DNA from: Ilyomonas sp965199845
GTDB lineage: Bacteria > Bacteroidota > Bacteroidia > Chitinophagales > Chitinophagaceae
Direction of reading: 5' to 3'
Assembly: GCA_965199845.1 (NCBI GenBank)
Contig: CBDATZ010000054.1
Coordinates: 124,001-188,000 of the forward strand
DNA length: 64,000 bases
The notes beneath the pieces were generated by a model. It did no database searches. It had not been told where the DNA came from and worked only from the letters and a program-made list of their open reading frames with translations. Position numbers and translations under genes: made by a program. Shown one piece after another: positions 41,100 to 50,993 of the stretch; the stretch's first letter is position 1, and each line of letters opens with the position of its first letter.

Positions 41100-42740
41100 T
41101 TAAATTTTTCTGGCTGTATTAATCACATTGACACCATTGAATTTTGCGGTTGATGAGCCATGAGATACAGCGCTGCTTTGTACCGGCTGACCTTTGCCAT
41201 CGAAGAATGAACCACCCAAACGGTAATCACTTTTATCGGCAATGGCAGAACAGGAATTCCAGAACTCCTGCGTGTTGCTTTGATAGGCAACATCTTTCAA
41301 CATACCTGCAATTTTTCCGTTCTTAACTTCATAATACAATTGCCCGCTAAACTGGAAATTATAGCGTTGCTGATCAATAGAAAAAGAACTATCACCAACG
41401 ATATAAATGCCTTTCTCAGTGTTTTTGATAATATCATTTACCGACATCGGTGTTTTACCCGGCTGCAACGATACATTCGGCATTCGCTGAAACTGCACAT
41501 CAGCCCACGACTGCGAATAACAACAGCCCTGCGATTCAGATAAACCAATAATATGAGCCTGGTCGCGAATTGCCTGGTAATTTACCAAAACGCCGTCTTT
41601 AATAATATCCCATTGTTTGGTGCCCACGCCTTCATCATCGTAACCAACTGCGCCTAATGAACCGGGCTGCAGTTTATCACCAACAATATTTACCAGCTTG
41701 CTTCCAAAGTTAAAGTTTCCCGATTTCCATTTGTCTAATGTAAGAAAACTGGTTCCGGCAAAGTTGGCTTCATAGCCAAGCACGCGGTCAAGTTCGGTAG
41801 GATGACCAACCGATTCATGAATAGTCAGCCATAAATGCGATGGATCTAATATCAAATCGTATTTACCGGCTTCAACCGATTTGGCTTTCATTTTATCGCC
41901 CACTTGCGTAGCACCGGCTTTGGCATCTTCCAGCATATCATAACGGTCTTTATACAAAGTTGTAACGCCGCCTTTTATCTTATCGCTGTCGCGCGGCACC
42001 AGGTATTCATAACCCATACCTCTGGGTGCGCTGAGCGCATCGCGGGTTTCAAACTTGCCGGTGGTTGCATCAATTTTTGTAATGGTAAAAGTTGGCCAGA
42101 TACGATGCACATCCTGGTCAATATAAGAGCCATCGGAAGAAGCAAAATATTTTTGTTCGTTTACCAAAAACATAAATGAGTTTACGTAGTTGGCGCCGCC
42201 TTTCAAAGCCGCATCATTTACCGATAACAGCAAATCAACTTTTTCTTTTACCGGCACTTCAAAAGCATTCTTTTCAACCGGCGTTTTCCAGCTTACTTCG
42301 CCATAACCTTTTTGTGGTGCCAGTTGTACCGGTTCGCTTAACAATCTTGCATTTTCTTTTGCAATAGAAACGGCAAGTTCAGCCGTTTTCGCAATGCTGT
42401 CTTTATCTGTTTTATCGGTAGCCGCAAAGCCCCAGCTTCCGTTAGCTATTACACGAATACCGGCGCCATACGATTCTGTATTGACAATGTTTTGAACTTT
42501 ATCTTCCCGCGTAATAATAAACTGGTTAAGATAACGCCCGATGCGAACATCTGTATAAGTTGCGCCTTTGGCTTTAGCGGCGTTTAACGCTACATCAGCC
42601 AATTGCTTTTTCATGGCGACATCTATGCCTTCGTTTAATGCAGCTAACGGGTCAATGCTTCTTCCATATAAAAGCGATTTGGAAAGCATAAACGCGCCTG
42701 CAGTAAAAGCCGACATCTGTAGAAAATCTTTTCTGTTCAC
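41100..42740 (-). CDS. tldD: TldD-like metallopeptidase, catalytic subunit, with Tat/Sec-like leader
   Basis: A 546-residue TldD homologue. I choose a GTG start at 42738-42740, giving VNRKDFLQMSAFTAGAFMLS, because GGAGG lies nine bases upstream and the leader resembles twin-arginine-like export signals; an ATG-initiated longer frame would add 72 poorly conserved residues. The catalytic motif LWLTIHESVGHPTELDRVLG has the HExxxH zinc site. The C-terminal part (GTKQWDIIKDGVLVNYQAIR, NVSLQPGKTPMSVNDIIKN) is typical. With tldE it forms the zinc peptidase complex. The exported-looking leader suggests this copy may work in the envelope rather than the cytoplasm, which is inference. Confidence 0.88.
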   Translation of the reverse strand: MNRKDFLQMSAFTAGAFMLSKSLLYGRSIDPLAALNEGIDVAMKKQLADVALNAAKAKGATYTDVRIGRYLNQFIITREDKVQNIVNTESYGAGIRVIANGSWGFAATDKTDKDSIAKTAELAVSIAKENARLLSEPVQLAPQKGYGEVSWKTPVEKNAFEVPVKEKVDLLLSVNDAALKGGANYVNSFMFLVNEQKYFASSDGSYIDQDVHRIWPTFTITKIDATTGKFETRDALSAPRGMGYEYLVPRDSDKIKGGVTTLYKDRYDMLEDAKAGATQVGDKMKAKSVEAGKYDLILDPSHLWLTIHESVGHPTELDRVLGYEANFAGTSFLTLDKWKSGNFNFGSKLVNIVGDKLQPGSLGAVGYDDEGVGTKQWDIIKDGVLVNYQAIRDQAHIIGLSESQGCCYSQSWADVQFQRMPNVSLQPGKTPMSVNDIIKNTEKGIYIVGDSSFSIDQQRYNFQFSGQLYYEVKNGKIAGMLKDVAYQSNTQEFWNSCSAIADKSDYRLGGSFFDGKGQPVQSSAVSHGSSTAKFNGVNVINTARKI

Positions 42741-42749
42741 AATACAGTT

Positions 42750-42754
42750 CCTCC
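42750..42754 (-). promoter_or_regulatory. Shine-Dalgarno site deciding the tldD GTG start
   Basis: GGAGG on the minus strand, nine bases before the GTG at 42738-42740. Strong Shine-Dalgarno sites are uncommon in this window, which makes it good evidence for this start. Confidence 0.7.
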
Positions 42755-42789
42755 GTTTTGTTTTATTATCAGTAATGGTTTTATCATAG

Positions 42790-44607
42790 CTATACACGAA
42801 ATGAAAATATGCCTTTGCTTTCTGCCCACAAAAAGCCGCAACACAAAAGAAACAATACAAAAAAATACACCTTCGAAAATTCAGTTCGTTCTGTAAGATT
42901 ATTGTTAGTTTTTTTTGTTTGATACAAATGTGATGAAATATATTGTTGTGTGGCAATTATTTTCTGCGAAGCATACACATTTTGCCAATCGGTTTCCGGA
43001 TAAGCATACCAATAAAAAGGTTTGCCGTTTAATCCGATACCGGTTTGCCAGCCTTCTTTTACAGGATAATAAAAACCACTCCATTGGTAAGACAAATCAG
43101 GGTTGTTTTTAAGATAAACCGGCGTTCCGTTTACTTGCCCTTGTGGTATGCCGGCAGCGTTTGTTTGTAGTTGCAATTGCACTGGTGTATTGACTAATGG
43201 AAGCGCGGGAGATATACGCCATGATTCAGCAGCATAAGGCTTTGCAGCAACTTTATTTAACAGCGTTGACCAAAAGTGATTGTAAGCATTTTCGTTGCCA
43301 GACAAAGCCCATAAATACGTGTTAGATAATGTTGTAAATGCAATTTTTCCGGTGCCATATAATGCGCTGCTTACATAAATTTTGTTTTGTTTATCCCAAA
43401 CAATTGGTTGTGTATTGACTGCATTTTTTATAAAAACCGGGTAGTCAATAATTATCGCGGGCAACTGATTTGACGTGTCCAACAAAAAGGTTTTTACATT
43501 TTGTTGTGTATCACCGGCAACAGCCGTTACGGGAAAGTTTGCTGTATAAAAAGGTACTTGTGAAGCGATATCTGCTTTAACTACCAAACCCATACTTTTT
43601 TGCGCTACCTGCGATTGAATAATTGCCAGTTCTGATTTTGAAATATGAGATAGTTCTTTTGCATCAGCAATCATTATATCAAACGTATCTAACAACGATG
43701 ATGTAATACGGTCTAATGGTTTAGCAGATGTATTCAGGTAATCAAATGCATATTTATTTTGACTGATGGTTGTACGTGCCGCTACTTCGTAACCAGCACT
43801 TGAAAGATGGTTCTTTAAGAACTTATTATCAAAGTCGGGCGAAGAAGCCAGGAGAATAATTTTCAAAGGCACGCCTTGTTCTACCTGCACCGGAATGGTT
43901 TCTTTTTCTATCGTGTCTTTGCCTGAAATAACAGCCAGTATATATGTTGTTCGCCCTTCGGTCTTTGGAATGGTTGTTAGCGTAAACGCTTCGCTTGTAT
44001 TGCCTGATATAAAAGCAGAGTCAAGCGTTGTATTGAAGCTGCTTACAATTATTTTTATTTTAGCTGATGAAGTGTTATTGCACGTTCCTTGTATTGTGAT
44101 TGGTTCGCCCATTTTATTCTTTTGATTCCAGTTAACAGCTTTTATACCGGAAGAAAGATTAGCAGGATGAAAGACAACCGGAATGTGCGGCAAAGCAACC
44201 AAATCATGTTCATCAAAACCATAACCAAAAACATGAAATGTATGGATGTCTTTATATACCTGAGACAGCAAATGAACATCAGCGATATAATGTGAGTTCG
44301 ATGTATTGTTTGCTATATTCTTATCAAAAAAGATAACAGGAATTTTATTATTGTTTTGAAGAAATTGAGTCAGCGAATCTTTATTAAAACCTTTCGTCAA
44401 TATAACAGCTTCGTTATCTGTAACCGTACTTTTTGATTTGTTATAATAAAGCGGTAACGCAATACAGGCGAGGCTTACAACAGCGAATACAGTGGCTAAC
44501 AATCGCAGCAAAAGCTTGCTTGTGTTCTTCCGCTTTATCTCTTTATAAACTAAGAAAACAAGCAAACAAATACATAACAGAATCACTATGTAGTTCCAAT
44601 CAATCAT
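42790..44607 (-). CDS. Large membrane protein of the MoxR/DUF58/BatA cluster
   Basis: A 605-residue protein with two N-terminal helices (residues about 5-21 and 33-56), a long extracytoplasmic part and a C-terminal helix (near 580-600, VYFFVLFLLCCGFLWAE). The middle has a beta-rich domain and a segment (PLKIILLASSPDFDNKFLKN) like a class I glutamine amidotransferase-like fold as seen in this neighbourhood, but the catalytic triad is not evident. It has no signal for a named family. It overlaps the DUF4175-like gene by eight bases, so it is translationally coupled with the cluster. It is probably a structural or sensing part of the MoxR-linked membrane complex. Confidence 0.7.
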   Translation of the reverse strand: MIDWNYIVILLCICLLVFLVYKEIKRKNTSKLLLRLLATVFAVVSLACIALPLYYNKSKSTVTDNEAVILTKGFNKDSLTQFLQNNNKIPVIFFDKNIANNTSNSHYIADVHLLSQVYKDIHTFHVFGYGFDEHDLVALPHIPVVFHPANLSSGIKAVNWNQKNKMGEPITIQGTCNNTSSAKIKIIVSSFNTTLDSAFISGNTSEAFTLTTIPKTEGRTTYILAVISGKDTIEKETIPVQVEQGVPLKIILLASSPDFDNKFLKNHLSSAGYEVAARTTISQNKYAFDYLNTSAKPLDRITSSLLDTFDIMIADAKELSHISKSELAIIQSQVAQKSMGLVVKADIASQVPFYTANFPVTAVAGDTQQNVKTFLLDTSNQLPAIIIDYPVFIKNAVNTQPIVWDKQNKIYVSSALYGTGKIAFTTLSNTYLWALSGNENAYNHFWSTLLNKVAAKPYAAESWRISPALPLVNTPVQLQLQTNAAGIPQGQVNGTPVYLKNNPDLSYQWSGFYYPVKEGWQTGIGLNGKPFYWYAYPETDWQNVYASQKIIATQQYISSHLYQTKKTNNNLTERTEFSKVYFFVLFLLCCGFLWAESKGIFSFRV

Positions 44608-46720
44608 TCTGTTTGTTTAGATTTATAAAGTAACGTTTTGACAAATTCATATCAGGCGCCGATTGCGATTGCTGCGGAATGTTTATAACCGATGTAATCA
44701 TTTTTTGAAACGCGTTACCGGCAAGATTAATATCGTTAATTTTTGTTTGATTTGCCCTTATTCTTTGCAGTGCCTGGTAAGCCGATAAGTAAGTTGAAGG
44801 ATGAGAAGCCGCTTGTGTGCCAAGTTGCGTTCCTGCTTTTTCCAATACATCAGTATCGCTTTTATCTAAGCTTTCTTTACTTTTTATTTTTTCTAAAACA
44901 CCAATAGCTTTTCGCAAGTTTAGTAAAGAAGATTCTTTCTGCTGAACATCTTCCTTCATTACAGGTTGCGATATTTTATCTAACTCACCGGTCAATCGTT
45001 TATCAGGATTTAAAGGCGTTGTTTTCACGCCTGTTTTGGCAACAAAAACTCTTGTTTTCTGCTGCAAATCTTTCAGCAAACGCAATGCATTGTATGCAAA
45101 AGGCAAAGCCTCTTTGGGCTTGTACGTTTTCAATTGTAATGAAGCTTTCCACATTTCGGAGAGCATTGCCTGCAGTTGTTTTTTTGTTGGCGCATCAAAA
45201 AAATCGGCATCTTCAGCAATATCATGTTTATGAGAAAACTCATCTATTACTTTATCCTGGTTTCCAAAATCAGCCGCATTGTTGTGTTCGTTTTCGTTAT
45301 GATCGCCACCAATTTCTGTCTCGGTTTCTTCACCTAAATATTTGCCATAACGCAATCGCAACAATTCCTGGTCGGTGCCTAAATTACTACTCCGTTTTTT
45401 AAAATTTTGTTCGCCGATTGTATCTTTTTCTCTCAGCAATTGTTCTGTTTCTATAATAATCTGTCGCTCGCTTCGGAACAGTTCAGGCTTTATATCTAAC
45501 CCGCTTACCAAACCACCCATACTAAAGAGTTGCGCCGTATCTTCCAGTCTCACAATAAAAACATCCGAACGCTTTTCCTGTTTGTTGTTGTCTTTGGCAG
45601 TAATATATAAATACAATTCATCGCCGGGCGTCATACCGATGGAAGACAAATCAATCAACTTTTGTAAACTGTATTTTTTATCGCCGCTGCGGAAGCCCGG
45701 GAAAGGAAACCGTAGCTCTGTAAACTTTACCGCTTCGCCGCTTCCACTGGCGGTTGTGGCGTGTATATAAGAACTGTCAATACCATAATCATCCGAAAGA
45801 GAAACAGCAATATTTATCTTTTGCGCTTCGCCCCATTTTATAAATGTATTTGGCTTTGGCGATTGCACTATAACAACCGGCGGCTCATCTTTTATCAAAT
45901 CAATCTGATAAAATTCTGACAACTTATTTTCGATACGAAGCTGATAAAATCCTGATTGTAAAATTTGTTTATTTGCCGACCATTGCGTGCCTTCCTTGTT
46001 TAACGCCTTCAGATGCAATATTGATTTATCGTTACAAATGATCTGAACATTTTTTGTTGAACGGGTTGTTGTTATCGTCCAGTTCACAAAAGCTTTTTGT
46101 TCAGCCATGATATTCAATTTATCCTGTTTCCGTGCAGGTTTACGAGTATAAGATGGCGGTGTAATTTGTATTGTAACGTCTTTTATTTCCGGCAACCTGG
46201 TTTCTGTTTTTGTTGAAGATAATGCGCTTTGAGAATTGTTTTTCTGATCGAAAAATTGCGCTTGCGGAAACGGAATTATAAATATAAGTAAAGCAAATAA
46301 TGAACCTGCCGTCAGCATGATAAAAGCAGTTTTCATTCTCCTTTTTACTAATTGCGGCGATAGCACAGGTTCACTTACTATATGCTCAATTTTTTTTAGC
46401 TGAAGCTTTTCTAAACTGTTTAATTTATCGGTTGGCTGCAATATAAGTTGCGCACTTTCCTGCAAGCCGGGAAACGATTGGTTAAGAAATCTGACAACAT
46501 CCTGCGCTTCAATTTTCTTTATCAATAATCTATAAAGAATACCAAAAGATACAAAGAAAACAAGCGGCACAAACCACCAGTCTGCGTGTAAAAATATAAC
46601 GGCAATAGTTGAGATAAAAATCGTAACCGCAACAGCAATTAACATGTGAGCTATCCATATTTGTAAGCTCCATTTCTTTTGTAAAGATTGAATTATATCT
46701 CTGCTTCTTCCTTCATTCAT
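44600..46720 (-). CDS. DUF4175-like membrane protein
   Basis: A 706-residue protein with two helices near the N terminus (residues about 20-60), a third near 130-150, and then a large extracytoplasmic and coiled-coil-rich part. Residues about 185-320 have the immunoglobulin-like pattern PEIKDVTIQITPPSYTRKPA, then VVIVQSPKPNTFIKWGEAQK with SLSDDYGIDSSYIHAT, which is characteristic of DUF4175 proteins. The C-terminal 300 residues are helical and Gln-rich. It overlaps both neighbours by eight bases. Members are found with MoxR and DUF58 proteins; the biochemical role is unknown. Confidence 0.8.
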   Translation of the reverse strand: MNEGRSRDIIQSLQKKWSLQIWIAHMLIAVAVTIFISTIAVIFLHADWWFVPLVFFVSFGILYRLLIKKIEAQDVVRFLNQSFPGLQESAQLILQPTDKLNSLEKLQLKKIEHIVSEPVLSPQLVKRRMKTAFIMLTAGSLFALLIFIIPFPQAQFFDQKNNSQSALSSTKTETRLPEIKDVTIQITPPSYTRKPARKQDKLNIMAEQKAFVNWTITTTRSTKNVQIICNDKSILHLKALNKEGTQWSANKQILQSGFYQLRIENKLSEFYQIDLIKDEPPVVIVQSPKPNTFIKWGEAQKINIAVSLSDDYGIDSSYIHATTASGSGEAVKFTELRFPFPGFRSGDKKYSLQKLIDLSSIGMTPGDELYLYITAKDNNKQEKRSDVFIVRLEDTAQLFSMGGLVSGLDIKPELFRSERQIIIETEQLLREKDTIGEQNFKKRSSNLGTDQELLRLRYGKYLGEETETEIGGDHNENEHNNAADFGNQDKVIDEFSHKHDIAEDADFFDAPTKKQLQAMLSEMWKASLQLKTYKPKEALPFAYNALRLLKDLQQKTRVFVAKTGVKTTPLNPDKRLTGELDKISQPVMKEDVQQKESSLLNLRKAIGVLEKIKSKESLDKSDTDVLEKAGTQLGTQAASHPSTYLSAYQALQRIRANQTKINDINLAGNAFQKMITSVINIPQQSQSAPDMNLSKRYFINLNKQND

Positions 46721-48218
46721 GGCTCACTTTTTTTAATCTGAAAGAAAGAATCCGCTCTATTAAAAATACGGCAAATGCAATACACCAAAGCGCCTGAGAA
46801 ATATCTGTGTTGATAATATTATTTTGTTTACCGGCTTTACTTTGCCGCGAAACAAACTGTGGTAAAATCTGCGATGAATCAATGATTCGTTTGTCTCTCA
46901 ATACGTTTTTATCAACTGTATTTTCTGTATCAAAAATCAGATTATACATCAACTGCGGAAACGAAGAACTCCACACCAAATCGCTCCATTGCGGATTGAA
47001 ACGACTATAAAAATGATAAACCAAACTTTCTCTGTTTTGCTTACTTAAAACCGGCTCGTTAAACCCATTTTTCCAGATTGTTCGATTATAAATTGAATCA
47101 CTTTTTATGTATTTGTAAATAGAAATATTATCCGGAATTGTCAGTTCTTCTTTGTCATCACATATCAAAGCGGAACGTGTATTTTTTATCTTACCTTTTT
47201 CATAAATGAACACATTGTTTTTCATTTTTAATTCAGGCATTATATCTTCCGACAACCAAAAAAGCCAGTCAGAATTAGCAGGAATATTTTGTGTTTTGTT
47301 TACGGTCAACACTTTGATTTTATACTGCGTAAAATCTTTGATTGCATTAATAGCCGCTTTTAGATAATTAGCATCTGCAAAGAACTGGTTTGCATATATT
47401 GTAATTAAAACTGTGGTTGTATCGGCTTCAATAATTTGATGCGATGAATCACGACTTTCAATTACAATATTTCCGTTACGATTTTTTATTTTATACGCGT
47501 TGTTTGTATCATTCAAAGACAAGTTTTGATATGAATAATAAGTACCTATAGAATTGCTTTGTGCCGTTGCAATATGCAGACTTTCATTTGTATTGATATA
47601 TGCTTTTTGCAACCAGTTTGCGGTTGTATCAGGAGATAAAAATGTGTACCATTTTACAGGCAAAGAAACCTCGGGACGATTGCCCTGAAAGCGTTGTAAA
47701 TGATTGTTTGTAAATACATAAACCGGAAAATCAGCAGGCACTTTATCATCCAGCATTTTTAGTAATGTCCAGTATGATAAATGCGATTCAGTAGGCGCGT
47801 TTTCTTCTTTTTGTAAAGCTTCTTTTATATCCGCTTTTGTAAAAGATTCATCGAAATAATGAAACGAATATCCACATTTCAACAACGAATCAATCATCGG
47901 CTGAAAAGTTTTATAAGCCGTTGAAATATCTTTTTGTTCAATCAATATCCAGCCTTTTTCTTTTGCAGTTCCTGGTTTATTCCAGACCGGTTTTGCCAAC
48001 AGCATTGCCAGCAAAATCAATAAAAAACAACGCAGCAACAACAGCCATATATCAGTTAAACGAAAGCTTTTGGCATGAGACTTTACACTGTTTGTAAACA
48101 AAGCAATGCTGCCGACTTTCAGGGTTTTACCCTGCTTTCTATTCCATAAATGAATGAGCGCCGGAACGGCGATTCCGGCGATTGCCCAAAGCCATATAGG
48201 TTGTAAAAATTGAAGCAA
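46713..48218 (-). CDS. BatA-like membrane protein with N-terminal aerotolerance domain
   Basis: A 501-residue protein. The first 90 residues, LQFLQPIWLWAIAGIAVPAL then IHLWNRKQGKTLKVGSIALF, and a second helix (WLLLLRCFLLILLAMLLA) are the BatA/aerotolerance-regulator N-terminal domain with two membrane helices. The rest is extracytoplasmic with a possible von Willebrand-like or unclassified fold; the C terminus has another helix (QALWCIAFAVFLIERILSFR). It sits four bases after the DUF58 gene and overlaps the DUF4175-like gene by eight bases. With MoxR and DUF58 it forms a chaperone-like complex implicated in envelope stress in other bacteria. Confidence 0.87.
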   Translation of the reverse strand: MLQFLQPIWLWAIAGIAVPALIHLWNRKQGKTLKVGSIALFTNSVKSHAKSFRLTDIWLLLLRCFLLILLAMLLAKPVWNKPGTAKEKGWILIEQKDISTAYKTFQPMIDSLLKCGYSFHYFDESFTKADIKEALQKEENAPTESHLSYWTLLKMLDDKVPADFPVYVFTNNHLQRFQGNRPEVSLPVKWYTFLSPDTTANWLQKAYINTNESLHIATAQSNSIGTYYSYQNLSLNDTNNAYKIKNRNGNIVIESRDSSHQIIEADTTTVLITIYANQFFADANYLKAAINAIKDFTQYKIKVLTVNKTQNIPANSDWLFWLSEDIMPELKMKNNVFIYEKGKIKNTRSALICDDKEELTIPDNISIYKYIKSDSIYNRTIWKNGFNEPVLSKQNRESLVYHFYSRFNPQWSDLVWSSSFPQLMYNLIFDTENTVDKNVLRDKRIIDSSQILPQFVSRQSKAGKQNNIINTDISQALWCIAFAVFLIERILSFRLKKVSHE

Positions 48219-48221
48219 AAC

Positions 48222-49109
48222 TTATCCTATTAGTTTATTACGCCTGTTTAAAAAGTCCTGCAACGCTTTGTCTAACGGTTCATTCATCATCATTAATTCA
48301 TAAAATATATTCCGGTTCAGCATCTCGTTTTTTATGCCCGATAAATAACGGCTAAGCTGCTCTTTGTATAGCTTTTTTGTATTGGCTGCATTTATTTGTA
48401 TTGTCTCGCCTGTTTCTAAATCTTCCAATGCGGCATAACCCGAAAAGTCAGGCTCAGCTTCATTTTCACCCATTACATGAAAAACAATTATTTCATGTTT
48501 ATTGGCAGCTAAGGCTTGTAATAAGTTTGAAATTTCGCCCTGTTGTTCATAATAATCGGTAATGAATATCAGCAGTTCTCTTTTGCTTGTTCCGCTGAAC
48601 ATACTTTTATAATGAACCGGCTCTGTAAAAGTACCTGCGGGTTCTATTTTTTCCAGCTGATAAAAGATGCGCGACAAATGCTGATGATCTCTTCGCGATG
48701 GCAAAGAAAACAAGCTGTTATTTTGAAAAACATACAAGCCAACCGCATCACCTTGCAAAGCAGAAAGCCATGCCAATGAAGCCGCTACATAACGCGCATA
48801 TTCTATTTTCGTAATGCCGTTATCAGTATGATTCATAGATGCGCTTGCGTCAATAATAAGCTTTACAGAAATACTGGTTTCGGTTTCTGATTCCCTGATA
48901 TAATAACGATCTGAACGGGCGAACATCTTCCAGTCGAGACGGCGCAAATCATCACCAGCTTGGTAACTTCTGTACTGACTGAATTCCATGCCGCTGCCTT
49001 TTATATTGCTGTTATGAATGCCGGTCATGAAGCCATCTACAATGGTCTTTGCTGCCAGCGGCAGGTTTTTAATGCTCATTATCGTTTTCAAATCAATCAG
49101 CCTGCTCAT
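48222..49109 (-). CDS. DUF58 (von Willebrand factor A-like) protein
   Basis: A 295-residue cytoplasmic protein. The family hallmark GMEFSQYRSYQAGDDLRRLD with WKMFARSDRYYIRE lies near residues 41-75, followed by the MIDAS-like DASASM near 88-93 (DxSxS). The length is typical. DUF58 proteins act with a MoxR AAA+ ATPase, whose gene lies 65 bases upstream on the same strand. It may be a substrate adaptor of the ATPase. Confidence 0.92.
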   Translation of the reverse strand: MSRLIDLKTIMSIKNLPLAAKTIVDGFMTGIHNSNIKGSGMEFSQYRSYQAGDDLRRLDWKMFARSDRYYIRESETETSISVKLIIDASASMNHTDNGITKIEYARYVAASLAWLSALQGDAVGLYVFQNNSLFSLPSRRDHQHLSRIFYQLEKIEPAGTFTEPVHYKSMFSGTSKRELLIFITDYYEQQGEISNLLQALAANKHEIIVFHVMGENEAEPDFSGYAALEDLETGETIQINAANTKKLYKEQLSRYLSGIKNEMLNRNIFYELMMMNEPLDKALQDFLNRRNKLIG

Positions 49110-49174
49110 AATACAAATCGTTTATAAAACAGAGAGTAAAAACTTACTTATAAAACAAAGATTCGTTTTAGTTT

Positions 49175-50176
49175 TTATTGAAGTTTACCTTTCGGTTTTT
49201 CGATTGTTTTCAGCAACATTTCTGTTACTTTATCTGATGTGATATTTTCTGCTTCTGCTTTAAAATTCATCAGTATGCGATGACGAAGTACAGGATACGC
49301 CATGACGTGAATATCTTCCATAATTACGGCATAACGACCTTTCAATAAAGCCCTTGCCTTGGCTGTTAAAATCAATGCCTGGCCAGCGCGCGGACCACTG
49401 CCCCAGCGCACCCATTCTTTCACATAATCAATAGTTGTTGTCTCCGGTCGTGTGGCACGAATGAGCAGGGACACAAACTCAACAATTTCTTCACTGATGG
49501 TTACATCGCGCACAAGACTTTGCAACTGTTGTATTTCAACTCCGTTTATAACCGGATTGATAGTAGCTTTTTTACTGCCCGTGGTGCTGCTTAAAATATT
49601 CACTTCTTCTTGTGCTGTCGGGTAACCAATTTTGATATACAATAAAAACCGGTCTAACTGTGCTTCCGGAAGCGGATAAGTTCCTGCCTGCTCAATCGGG
49701 TTTTGCGTAGCGAGAATAAAAAAAGGTTTGTCGAGCGGGTACGTTTTACCGCCGTATGTAACTTCAAATTCCTGCATCGCTTCGAGCAAGGCAGATTGGG
49801 TTTTAGGCGGTGTGCGGTTTATCTCATCTGCCAATACAATATTGGCAAACAACGGACCTTCATTAAACTTAAAAAATCGTTTGCCGGTCGCATGATCTTC
49901 TTCCAATATCTCTGTGCCTATAATATCGGTCGGCATTAAATCGGGCGTAAACTGGATGCGCCGGAAAGAGAGATGCAATGCCTGCGATAACGTGCGCACG
50001 ATTAATGTTTTGGCAAGCCCGGGAACGCCTTCCAGCAAGCAATGACCGCCAGCCAGGAGCGAGACAATAATTTCTTCCAGAATTATATCTTGGCCAACAA
50101 TAACCTTTTGTATTTCGCTTTTTAATTGTGATAATTTACTTAATAAAGTTTGCAGCGATTCTTCTGATATTTCCAA
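49175..50176 (-). CDS. moxR: MoxR family AAA+ ATPase
   Basis: A 333-residue MoxR ATPase. Walker A GVPGLAKTL lies near residues 54-62, Walker B LADEINRTPPKTQSALLEAM near 114-133, the sensor ATQNPIEQAGTYPLPEAQLD with RF arginine finger near 150-175, and the C-terminal RAGQALILTAKARALLKGR. No signal peptide. It is the first gene of the minus-strand set moxR, DUF58, BatA-like, DUF4175-like, membrane protein, tldD and tldE, and acts as an ATP-driven chaperone for protein complexes. A DUF4159 gene is divergent, 96 bases away. Confidence 0.95.
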   Translation of the reverse strand: MEISEESLQTLLSKLSQLKSEIQKVIVGQDIILEEIIVSLLAGGHCLLEGVPGLAKTLIVRTLSQALHLSFRRIQFTPDLMPTDIIGTEILEEDHATGKRFFKFNEGPLFANIVLADEINRTPPKTQSALLEAMQEFEVTYGGKTYPLDKPFFILATQNPIEQAGTYPLPEAQLDRFLLYIKIGYPTAQEEVNILSSTTGSKKATINPVINGVEIQQLQSLVRDVTISEEIVEFVSLLIRATRPETTTIDYVKEWVRWGSGPRAGQALILTAKARALLKGRYAVIMEDIHVMAYPVLRHRILMNFKAEAENITSDKVTEMLLKTIEKPKGKLQ

Positions 50177-50272
50177 TGTGTTATTTTTAATAAAACAATA
50201 CAGTTAGCAGCCTGCTCAAAGTAAGGCAAAAAGAAAAACAGAAAAAATTTGTCGGCAAAACTGTATTATTAC

Positions 50273-50905
50273 ATGGCAGGAATGATACAATCGAAATTCA
50301 CATTTGCAAGATTACGGTATGGCTCGGGTGATTGGGACACCGACCAGCGAATGCCTTCTAACCTTTTAAATTCTCTTATTGAATACACGACCATCCCGGT
50401 GACATTGCAGGAAAAAATTATTGACTTGGACAGCAATGATATTTTTCAATTTCCGTTTTGTTATATCAGTGGTCATAAGCTGGTGCAGTTTACAGCGCAG
50501 GAAAGCGCCAACTTTAAAAAGTATGTACAGAACGGCGGCTTTGTATTTGCCGACGATTGCAATCATGATATTGATGGTTTGTTTGCCAAATCGTTTGAAG
50601 TGCAGATGGCGTCTCTTTTTGGTGCCAATGCGTTACAAAAAATACCAAACAATCATTCTATTTACCGTTCTTTTTTTTCTTTTGAAAAAGGTCCGCCCAA
50701 TACATCTTTCGAATTAAACGGCTGGGGCGACGATTTGGTTCACGAATATTTAAAAGCTATTGAAATTGATGGTCGCATTGGTGTTTTGTACAGCAATAAA
50801 GATTACGGCTGCGAATGGGATTATGATTTTAGAAACAAACGCTTTTTAGCTGAAGACAATACAAAGTTTGGCGTGAATATCATTGTCTATGCCATGGGTG
50901 TTTAA
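50273..50905 (+). CDS. DUF4159 domain protein
   Basis: A 210-residue protein consisting of one DUF4159 domain. Matches to the family are TFARLRYGSGDWDTDQ at the start, FPFCYISGHKLVQFTAQESA near residue 63, YVQNGGFVFADDCNHDIDGL near 90 and FSVQMASLFG-like FEVQMASLFGANALQKIPNN before HSIYRSFFSF. The ATG at 50273 is chosen over an upstream TTG. No membrane helix or signal is apparent. DUF4159 genes often accompany MoxR/DUF58/BatA clusters; here it is divergent from moxR and followed by a strong terminator. Confidence 0.87.
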   Translation: MAGMIQSKFTFARLRYGSGDWDTDQRMPSNLLNSLIEYTTIPVTLQEKIIDLDSNDIFQFPFCYISGHKLVQFTAQESANFKKYVQNGGFVFADDCNHDIDGLFAKSFEVQMASLFGANALQKIPNNHSIYRSFFSFEKGPPNTSFELNGWGDDLVHEYLKAIEIDGRIGVLYSNKDYGCEWDYDFRNKRFLAEDNTKFGVNIIVYAMGV

Positions 50906-50935
50906 GAATCATTATTGACAGATTGCATTGATTGT

Positions 50936-50973
50936 AAAAGCCTTCAGAATTTGGAACATTCTGAAGGCTTTTT
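50936..50973. terminator. Strong bidirectional intrinsic terminator
   Basis: AAAAGCCTTCAGAAT and ATTCTGAAGGCTTTT form a perfect 15-bp stem with a seven-base loop, with T and A runs. It serves the DUF4159 gene on the plus strand and the fucosidase 3' end on the minus strand. Confidence 0.93.
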
Positions 50974-50993
50974 ATTTGATTTATGCAATTGAT

